Shown: positions 1 through 4,621 of the stretch, one piece after another
Layout: the number at the start of each line of letters is the position of its first letter
Numbering within the stretch: the stretch's first letter is position 1
NCBI GenBank assembly: GCA_018500075.1
Contig: JAHBAN010000035.1
Location: forward strand, 1 to 5,890
Reading direction: 5' to 3'
DNA length: 5,890 bases
Source of the DNA: Flavobacteriia bacterium
GTDB taxonomy: Bacteria > Bacteroidota > Bacteroidia > Flavobacteriales > Flavobacteriaceae
Notes under the pieces: model-generated
Databases searched by the model: none
Told to the model about the DNA's origin: nothing
What the model saw: the letters and a program-made list of their open reading frames with translations, nothing else
Position numbers and translations under genes: made by a program

Positions 1-19
1 AGATGTGTATAAGAGACAG
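1..19 (+). other. Nextera/Tn5 mosaic-end adapter remnant (not genomic)
   Basis: The first 19 bases, AGATGTGTATAAGAGACAG, are identical to the transposase mosaic-end sequence used in Nextera libraries. They sit exactly at the window edge, as expected for an untrimmed adapter at a contig end. Reading through them in frame gives the peptide MYKRQ (from a GTG at base 5), which should not be part of any annotated protein. A genomic Tn5 end is possible in principle, but the terminal position and exact match make library contamination far more likely. Confidence 0.95.
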
Positions 20-1132
20 GGGCTGACAGGGGGAACGCCCCTTGCCGGGGTGATGAACGGGCGCGGTGTCGAGCTGTTTATCGGCGGAACGGTGGACCCG
101 GTGTTTGATCCGGTGGCGGCCTCGGTTTATCGGCTATATCGCGCCACACTCGACCGCGCGCCGGATCTGGAGGGGCATCGCAACTGGACCGTGGCCTTGC
201 TGGAAGAACGGTTTGATCTGGAAACGGCTGCGGCGGGGTTTGTCGGCTCGCGGGAGTTCCAGAATGTTTATGGCGATTTGAGCGATTATGCCTTTGTCAC
301 CCAGCTTTATAACAACGTCCTAGACCGCGCACCGGATCAGGGCGGGCTGGAAAACTGGATGGGGGCGCTGGCCGGCGGGTTTAGCAGAGCCGAGGTTGTT
401 ATGGGGTTTTCCGAAAGCCGCGAGTTTATCAACGCGACCTTCCAGAATGCGCTGGACTTCAGCCGCGAGGCGTATCGCAGCGGATGGACGGATGATGTCT
501 ATCGGCTCTATCGTGCAACGCTTGACCGCGAGCCAGATGCGGCGGGTCTTGAAAACTGGACCTACTGGCTGGCGGGGGGGCGGCCGATCACCGATGCGGC
601 GGCGCTGTTTGTGGCCAGCCCCGAATTTCAGCGCACCTATGGCAGCCTGTCAAACGCCGAATTTGTGACGCTTTTGTATAACAACGTCTTGGACAGAGCG
701 CCCGATGAAGGCGGCTTTGCGAACTGGACCAATGTGCTTGAGGCGGGACTGTCCAGAGCAGAGGTTGTTGCCGGATTTTCGCAAAGTGCCGAATTTGTGG
801 CGGCGACGCGCTCTGCTGTGAGCGATTGGGTGAGGGGGCAAGGTTTGGATGAGGTCTTGGAGGGCGGCGGCGGGCACAATGTCTTGTTTGGCGGGCTGTG
901 GAGCGACAGTTTTGTGTTTAACCCAAGCCTTGAGGGGGTTCACGAGGTGATTGGTCTGGAGGTCTGGGACCAGCTTGTGTTTCAGGACTTTGGCTATACC
1001 GCGCCAGAGGATGTGCGGGCGCATTTGCAACAGGAGGGTGCGGATTTGGTGTTTTATGACCAAGGGGTTGAGGTGCGCTTTTTGCAGACCGAGGCCGCAG
1101 TGTTGGACAATGACGACTTGTTTGGCTGGTGA
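20..1132 (+). CDS. DUF4214-repeat secreted protein with RTX-like C-terminus, 5' partial
   Basis: The reading frame is open from the adapter junction to a TGA at 1130-1132, so about 370 residues of the C-terminal part are present and the true start is missing. Two DUF4214 modules begin at about base 125 and base 497, each opening with VYRLYRATLDR. Each contains a second half-repeat with the motif LYNNVLDRAPD (about bases 305 and 671) and ends in a GFS-S-EF motif. After the repeats comes a degenerate RTX-like stretch (about bases 863-925, GGGGHNVLFGG then DSFVF). Beyond it is a beta-rich tail with GLEVWDQLVFQDFGY, and the protein ends in DNDDLFGW. DUF4214 proteins of Rhodobacteraceae are often RTX-type extracellular proteins, and an acidic-hydrophobic C-terminus suits type I secretion. 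Those two points come from family knowledge and inference. No catalytic domain is visible, and the activity may lie in the missing N-terminal part. It is convergent with the next gene. Confidence 0.85.
   Translation, partial: GLTGGTPLAGVMNGRGVELFIGGTVDPVFDPVAASVYRLYRATLDRAPDLEGHRNWTVALLEERFDLETAAAGFVGSREFQNVYGDLSDYAFVTQLYNNVLDRAPDQGGLENWMGALAGGFSRAEVVMGFSESREFINATFQNALDFSREAYRSGWTDDVYRLYRATLDREPDAAGLENWTYWLAGGRPITDAAALFVASPEFQRTYGSLSNAEFVTLLYNNVLDRAPDEGGFANWTNVLEAGLSRAEVVAGFSQSAEFVAATRSAVSDWVRGQGLDEVLEGGGGHNVLFGGLWSDSFVFNPSLEGVHEVIGLEVWDQLVFQDFGYTAPEDVRAHLQQEGADLVFYDQGVEVRFLQTEAAVLDNDDLFGW
125..800 (+). repeat. Tandem duplication of a DUF4214 module (two copies, about 372 nt apart)
   Basis: VYRLYRATLDR recurs 124 residues apart (bases 125 and 497), and LYNNVLDRAPD recurs 123 residues apart. 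The order of motifs between them is the same in both copies. The DNA has diverged at many third positions while the protein motifs stay the same, so this looks like an old internal duplication under selection, not a recent copy. Confidence 0.75.
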
Positions 1133-1160
1133 GGCGGACACCGCGGCTTGCCCCCCGCGC

Positions 1161-1208
1161 GCCCCCCTTGCGTCTGCGGCGGAGATTTTGCGCAGACGGG
1201 AGGGGGGC
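1161..1208. terminator. Candidate bidirectional terminator hairpin between convergent genes
   Basis: The arms 1161-1178 and 1191-1208 are complementary over 18 positions, with one G-G mismatch and one G-T wobble, around a 12-nt loop. The outer part is a run of seven G:C pairs, and the inner part pairs CGTCTGCG with CGCAGACG. It lies 28 nt after the stop of the DUF4214 gene and 10 nt after the stop of the DUF2793 gene on the other strand. Neither side has a T-run, so it is not a textbook intrinsic terminator. Position and stem strength still favour a termination or mRNA 3'-end role for both genes. Confidence 0.65.
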
Positions 1209-1218
1209 GGGGGCGGGC

Positions 1219-2205
1219 TTAGCGCCAGCTGTTGATCCAGGTGATGCAATATTCCAGATCGAGCGCATTGGGGTATTCATTGCGGATCAGGAGGGTGCCG
1301 TCGCTTTGGGCCGCGAGGCCAATCTTGCCGGCGGGCACGTTGGCGGCTGTCGGGGGGGTGTTGCCCAGATTGTGCACAACACCACCATGCCACACCAGCA
1401 TGAGCTGTGGGGACAGGCCCACGTCATAGCAGACAATCATGCTGGCCGCGTTTTGGGGGAAATTGGAGCTGACCGAAGAGATCATCGCGAAGCCCGCCGG
1501 CGAGGGCGGGGTGAGCGTAAGCGTGGTGCCATGGACGGCCACGAGGCGTAGGCTCTCAACCCCCTCGGGCGCAACGAGCCGCGCGGTCTGGGCGTCGACC
1601 TGCACGGCGGTGCGCCACGTCGCACCATCCGGCGAGACTTTGACGGCAAAATCATCATCGCCTGCCAGACCCATTTCGGCGCGGCCTGAAAAATCGTTTT
1701 GAAACAGGAGGCTGGCGGTGTCTGAGGCTGTGGCTTTGTTGACTTTGAGCTGATGGCCGGCGCCGTCATGATTGAGCAGGGTGGCAGGGGCAGAGAGGCT
1801 GAGCCGGTTTGTCTGGTCTGCGGTGGCATTGATGCCGAGCTGGGGCGTTGTTTCAAGCGTCGGGGCGGCGCTCTGCCAGCCTTGGACCGCATCAAACAGA
1901 AGAGCGCCTTTGGGCGTGAGCACCTGTGCGCTCCACCCCGGCAGGGGGGTGATGAAAATCCATGTGGCGCCCGTATACACCGCGATGTCACCGTCATGGC
2001 CGGCCCATGCCCCGCTGCCTGCGGCGGCAACGATGTAGCGGTCGCCGGTCTGCGGGCTTTGGGGCGGCGCGCTTTGGTCAGATGCGATCACAACCAGCTG
2101 AACCACAGCATCAAGAACCTGTATGGCTTCATTATGGGTGATATGTTTTTGCGCCTGTGACGGTTGGATCAGGGGCAGGGACAGGACGTGAGAAGTATCA
2201 GACAT
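1219..2205 (-). CDS. DUF2793 domain protein with phage tail-like middle region
   Basis: The protein has 328 residues. Residues about 8-115 match the DUF2793 pattern: LPLIQPSQAQKHITHNEA near the N-terminus, then TGDRYIVAAAGSGAWAGHDG and YTGATWIFITPLPGW. This family is common in Rhodobacteraceae and phage-related loci and has no known function. Residues about 145-212 contain SLLFQNDFSGRAEMGLAGDD followed by VSPDGATWRTA. I associate this arrangement with tail-fibre or tail-associated proteins. The last third is beta-rich and ends EYCITWINSWR. There is no signal peptide. The ATG at 2205 is preferred over the TTG just before it because a GGAG lies six bases upstream of the ATG. No other phage or gene-transfer-agent gene is visible nearby, so this may be a stand-alone gene. 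It is transcribed in the same direction as the LysR gene 130 nt upstream, but that gap suggests a separate transcript. Confidence 0.85.
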   Translation of the reverse strand: MSDTSHVLSLPLIQPSQAQKHITHNEAIQVLDAVVQLVVIASDQSAPPQSPQTGDRYIVAAAGSGAWAGHDGDIAVYTGATWIFITPLPGWSAQVLTPKGALLFDAVQGWQSAAPTLETTPQLGINATADQTNRLSLSAPATLLNHDGAGHQLKVNKATASDTASLLFQNDFSGRAEMGLAGDDDFAVKVSPDGATWRTAVQVDAQTARLVAPEGVESLRLVAVHGTTLTLTPPSPAGFAMISSVSSNFPQNAASMIVCYDVGLSPQLMLVWHGGVVHNLGNTPPTAANVPAGKIGLAAQSDGTLLIRNEYPNALDLEYCITWINSWR

Positions 2206-2211
2206 CAACAG

Positions 2212-2215
2212 CTCC
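2212..2215 (-). promoter_or_regulatory. Ribosome binding site of the DUF2793 gene
   Basis: On the minus strand GGAG is followed by six bases (CTGTTG) and then ATG. The spacing fits the ATG at 2205 better than the overlapping TTG at 2208, and it decides the start chosen for this gene. Confidence 0.7.
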
Positions 2216-2334
2216 AGAGAATTTCAGATGAGCGTGAATGTTTGTGGTTGGGGGATTTACAAAAGCGTAACAGAGCGCGCGGCGGATTGGCGTGCGGCGC
2301 AACAGGGGCGGGGTGCGAAAAGGAGGCAGGCGCG

Positions 2335-3258
2335 TTAGGGGCGCGGGGCCTTACTGATCACATCGCTGTGCTTTCGGATGTTGCTGATCAGCGCTCTGAC
2401 TTCCGGGGTGATTGCGGTGGAGCGGCGGGTGACGATCCCGACAGATATCTCCGGGGAGATATTTTCAAAGCTGTAGCAGTTCAGCCCGCCGAGGGCATTG
2501 AGGGCCTGCGCAATGCCTCGGGGAAGCACGCAGAGGCTGGGAAACGCTTCCAGAACACCGCGCGCGAAGGGAATGGAATCTGTTTCGATGCGCCGTTCGA
2601 TCCTGTTAAGGCCGAGGGAGCGCAGGAATATTTTGGCTTGATTGTTGATGCTCGTGCCTTGGGCCGGGACCACAATCGGCAGGTCTTTGGCCTCTTGCAG
2701 GAAGGCTTCGGGGCCTTCGGCGCGGGCAAAGAACTTTTTGGAGCAAACGAGCGAAAAGTAATCTTTGATCAGCAGGGTGAATTTGAGCTGATCAGAGAGC
2801 AGCCTGTTGCCATTGCCCAGAATGCCAAGGTCGGAGCGGTGGTTTAACACGCTTTCTTCGACTTGGGCACTGTTTTGGGAGAGAACGCGAACGGTGCCGC
2901 CGGCCTGTGTGTAGGGCTTGATCGACATGGGCAGCAGATAGGCCGCAGCGCTCGGGATCGAGGAAATCACGATTTCCTGACGCGCGGGTCGGGCCTGTCG
3001 GGCGGCCTCTTCCTCGGCGCTCTGGGCCAGCTCGACGATGGGGTGCACCCGTTCGAGATATTTGGCCCCTGCGGCTGTCAGCTCGACGCCGCGATTGCCC
3101 CGCAAAACGATCCGCTGCCCGAGAGCGCCTTCGATGGCGTTGATGGCTTTGGTGACGGCCGTTGTGGAGCAGCCGATCGCGCCGGAGGCCGCCGAAAAGC
3201 TTCCCGCTTCGGCGACTTCCTTAAAATACTGCATCTGCTGCAAAGTGACTTTAACCAC
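2335..3258 (-). CDS. LysR-family transcriptional regulator
   Basis: The protein has 307 residues, the usual length for the family. Residues about 5-63 form the N-terminal winged helix-turn-helix: LQQMQYFKEVAEAGSFSAAS, then TTAVTKAINAIEGALGQRI, then GVELTAAGAKYLE. A linker helix follows (about 66-90, rich in Glu and Ala), and residues about 93-300 are the effector-binding domain (EIVISSIPSAAAYLLP near its start, SDLGILGNG at 142-150). The usual LF-R turn of the wing is replaced by IVLRGNRG. The start is GTG at 3258. No other in-frame start leaves the DNA-binding domain intact; the ATG at residue 9 would trim the first helix. The first base of this GTG is the last base of the TAG that ends the gene upstream, and only a weak GGA lies nine bases ahead, so translation is probably coupled. 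The effector cannot be read from the sequence. The shared promoter region at 4440-4621 is a plausible target. Confidence 0.92.
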   Translation of the reverse strand: MVKVTLQQMQYFKEVAEAGSFSAASGAIGCSTTAVTKAINAIEGALGQRIVLRGNRGVELTAAGAKYLERVHPIVELAQSAEEEAARQARPARQEIVISSIPSAAAYLLPMSIKPYTQAGGTVRVLSQNSAQVEESVLNHRSDLGILGNGNRLLSDQLKFTLLIKDYFSLVCSKKFFARAEGPEAFLQEAKDLPIVVPAQGTSINNQAKIFLRSLGLNRIERRIETDSIPFARGVLEAFPSLCVLPRGIAQALNALGGLNCYSFENISPEISVGIVTRRSTAITPEVRALISNIRKHSDVISKAPRP

Positions 3259-3650
3259 TATTCGAGTTCCATTGATAAATATTCGATCTCGGACCTGAGA
3301 CGCTGTAGTTCTAATTCATAGAGCCGAATGCAATCCAGACGTTTCGGCTTTTTGCCTATTGGAATAATCAACCGGCCATAAATAGTGCCGCTGCTGCCAT
3401 TGGTAAAAGATTGGGTGTCATTTTTTGTTTTGGCTACTCCAATGTCAAAGAAAGCGCCACCCCCGTTGACGGATTGGCTGCACCGGCTTCCGTCCATGGT
3501 TTGTATGGTGTCTGAGGCGTTCCCCATGCTTCTCGGTGTGGGCAGGTCTATTGAGAAATTTTCGGCCTCAGTGGCGCTTGTGAGCAGTATAAGCCCCACA
3601 AATCCTGAGCAAAGTATTTGAGTTGTGTTTTTGAGTGCTGACACAAACAT
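3258..3650 (-). CDS. Small secreted protein with Cys pair and C-terminal helix, unknown family
   Basis: The protein has 130 residues. An N-terminal signal peptide ends near residue 29 (LILLTSATEA before ENFSI) and has no lipobox. The mature part has DTIQTMDGSRCSQS (about 47-60), GGGAFFDIGV (63-72) and YGRLIIPIGKKPKRLDC (91-107). It ends in a charged amphipathic helix, YELELQRLRSEIEYL (111-125). Two cysteines, C57 and C107, could form a disulfide after export. I cannot name the family. The ATG at 3650 is supported by AGAGAGG three bases upstream and by the signal peptide. The first 83 nt overlap the end of the chaperone-like gene in another frame, and the stop overlaps the LysR start by one base. 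A hand count of four lines of sequence here gives about 47% GC against about 65% in a line of the phosphoethanolamine transferase gene, so this gene may have a different history. Tight packing suggests a role with the pilin-like protein and chaperone. Confidence 0.8.
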   Translation of the reverse strand: MFVSALKNTTQILCSGFVGLILLTSATEAENFSIDLPTPRSMGNASDTIQTMDGSRCSQSVNGGGAFFDIGVAKTKNDTQSFTNGSSGTIYGRLIIPIGKKPKRLDCIRLYELELQRLRSEIEYLSMELE

Positions 3651-3984
3651 GAACCTCTCTTTGTTTTTCTTTGTCTAGGTTTCCGATAACCAGAATTATT
3701 TTACGAACAGATTTAGGGCCAATTTTAAGGCGGCTTGGCTGGACCTTAACGGCTCTGGGTCGGGTGCCATCGGGGGCGGGCATCACCTCGACATCAACAA
3801 GAATGCTGCGTTTGCCTTCATTGAGGACGTTGAGATAAAACCCCTTGCGGTCCGAGGCGCTGTGGCCTGACTTTTCCATTGGCATAAGGCCAATACTCTG
3901 GGCTGTGTCAGGTGCTGCGCTGGCCAGTCCGGCGAGCAACAGCCCGCAGACCGGCCCCGCAAGCCTTTGTTTTATGGCGAGCAC
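3568..3984 (-). CDS. PapD-like single-domain periplasmic chaperone candidate
   Basis: The protein has 138 residues. The signal peptide runs to about residue 22 (GLLLAGLASA). The mature part follows the pattern of the N-terminal Ig-like domain of fimbrial chaperones: GFYLNVLNEGKRSILVDVEV (48-67), then VKVQPSRLKIGP (79-90), then VRKIILVIGNLDKEKQREVHVCV (93-115). The PS-RL-I-P segment followed by a V-R strand and a Glu-rich turn is the part I rely on. Full PapD-type chaperones have about 220-240 residues and two domains; the second is absent here. C114 and C129 may pair. The start is GTG at 3984, inside the last codons of the pilin-like gene and without a clear ribosome binding site, so coupling to that gene is likely. 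The last 83 nt also encode the signal peptide of the next gene. The exported location is well supported. The chaperone role rests on a weak motif match plus the neighbouring pilin-like gene. Confidence 0.7.
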   Translation of the reverse strand: MLAIKQRLAGPVCGLLLAGLASAAPDTAQSIGLMPMEKSGHSASDRKGFYLNVLNEGKRSILVDVEVMPAPDGTRPRAVKVQPSRLKIGPKSVRKIILVIGNLDKEKQREVHVCVSTQKHNSNTLLRICGAYTAHKRH

Positions 3985-4439
3985 GTGATGACCGTGTCGA
4001 TTTGGTATTGGCCTTCGACAAAGCCTGCGTCGTTCTCGGTGCGGCTGTCGAACACGACCGAGGTGATCGGGATAACGCCGACCTGAAAGCTGGTTTCCGA
4101 GGCGGTGAAATCTTGGGACACCGTGCTCAAGAGGCCGTCGCCCTGATATGCGATTTTTGTGGTCTCTGCCCCTGCGGTATAGCCGGCGGGGTAGGCCGAG
4201 AGGGTCGGTGTGCCGACGGTGATCGTGTTGTTTGCAAGCGATACGATGGTAATGGCCGCTTGAGCGCCGCCCAATTCCTGCGAGCTGAGGCTCTTGCCAT
4301 CCGAGGCAAGGCCAAGCGCCCCGTCAGAGCCGACACCGAGGGTGCAAGAATTTGCCATGCTGCCTGCAAATGAAACGATTTCCGCATCAGCCGACACAGG
4401 CAGGAGGGCCAAGAGGGACAGTGAAATGAATTTTTTCAT
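3972..4439 (-). CDS. Secreted pilin-like or coat-like beta-sandwich protein
   Basis: The protein has 155 residues. The signal peptide MKKFISLSLLALLPVSADA is probably cut after residue 19. The mature part is small, rich in Ser, Thr, Gly and Ala, and mostly beta-strand. It has one cysteine near each end, C32 in SCTLG and C153 in VITCSP, placed to tie the first and last strands together. The last strand, GFVEGQYQIDTVITC, has the G-x-Y spacing seen in fimbrial subunits and spore coat U-type domains. There is no lipobox, membrane segment or catalytic motif. The ATG at 4439 is preceded by AAGGAG with six bases between, the best ribosome binding site in the window. This fits an abundantly made first gene of an operon. 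The chaperone-like gene starts inside its last codons (13-nt overlap). The assignment as a structural subunit is inference from fold-like features and neighbours. Confidence 0.75.
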   Translation of the reverse strand: MKKFISLSLLALLPVSADAEIVSFAGSMANSCTLGVGSDGALGLASDGKSLSSQELGGAQAAITIVSLANNTITVGTPTLSAYPAGYTAGAETTKIAYQGDGLLSTVSQDFTASETSFQVGVIPITSVVFDSRTENDAGFVEGQYQIDTVITCSP

Positions 4440-4445
4440 AATGAT

Positions 4446-4451
4446 CTCCTT
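4446..4451 (-). promoter_or_regulatory. Strong ribosome binding site of the pilin-like gene
   Basis: The minus strand reads AAGGAG, then six bases, then the ATG at 4439. It is a near-consensus site, whereas the three genes downstream have weak or very close sites. This suggests the first protein is made in excess over the others. Confidence 0.8.
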
Positions 4452-4484
4452 ATGGCCTCAAGAAAGCCTGTTTTGCGCGGCGGC

Positions 4485-4493
4485 GTGAGTCAC
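4485..4493. promoter_or_regulatory. Short palindrome GTGAGTCAC, possible operator
   Basis: GTGA and TCAC flank a central G, 45 nt before the pilin-like start on the minus strand and just outside the nested repeats. The position suits an operator between two divergent genes. A nine-base palindrome is short enough to arise by chance, and no regulator can be assigned to it. I found no convincing -35/-10 pair in this intergenic region on either strand. Confidence 0.25.
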
Positions 4494-4502
4494 AATAGTT
4501 GG

Positions 4503-4584
4503 GCTGGATGCAACCAAAGGGTGCAGCAGGCGATCAGCCCGCCCCGCGCGTGCACCCCGCGAGGCGGCGGGAGGCACATCCAGC
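4503..4584. repeat. Nested inverted repeats in the divergent intergenic region
   Basis: An outer pair GCTGGATG (4503-4510) and CATCCAGC (4577-4584) encloses a second pair GGGTGCA (4519-4525) and TGCACCC (4551-4557). Shorter stems lie within: GGCG (4529-4532) with CGCC (4540-4543), and CCCGC (4556-4560) with GCGGG (4567-4571); the last competes with the second pair for two bases. The arrangement could fold as a branched RNA on either strand or hold protein-binding sites. It lies 37 nt before the transferase start and 63 nt before the pilin-like start. I do not recognise it as a known riboswitch. Confidence 0.5.
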
Positions 4585-4621
4585 ACTTTCCCAGGGTCGA
4601 AAACCCCGCTAGAGAGGCTTT

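Noticed and set aside
650..1249. Minus-strand open frame of 199 codons opposite the DUF4214 gene
   Set aside because: It lies antisense to clear DUF4214 repeats and runs through the convergent hairpin. Its Pro, His and Arg-rich translation is typical of a shadow frame.
2206..2334. Possible intrinsic terminator or promoter between the LysR and DUF2793 genes
   Set aside because: GC-rich runs are present, but I could not find a convincing stem of six or more pairs followed by a T-run. Only weak partial -35/-10 matches are visible.
2164..2847. Long plus-strand open frame of 227 codons opposite the LysR gene
   Set aside because: It is antisense to a complete LysR protein with clear domain motifs, and its translation has low complexity with no recognisable domain.
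4503..4584. Small signal recognition particle RNA or known riboswitch in the nested repeats
   Set aside because: The conserved GGAAGGAAGCA-type apical loop of bacterial SRP RNA is absent, and I could match no known riboswitch core.
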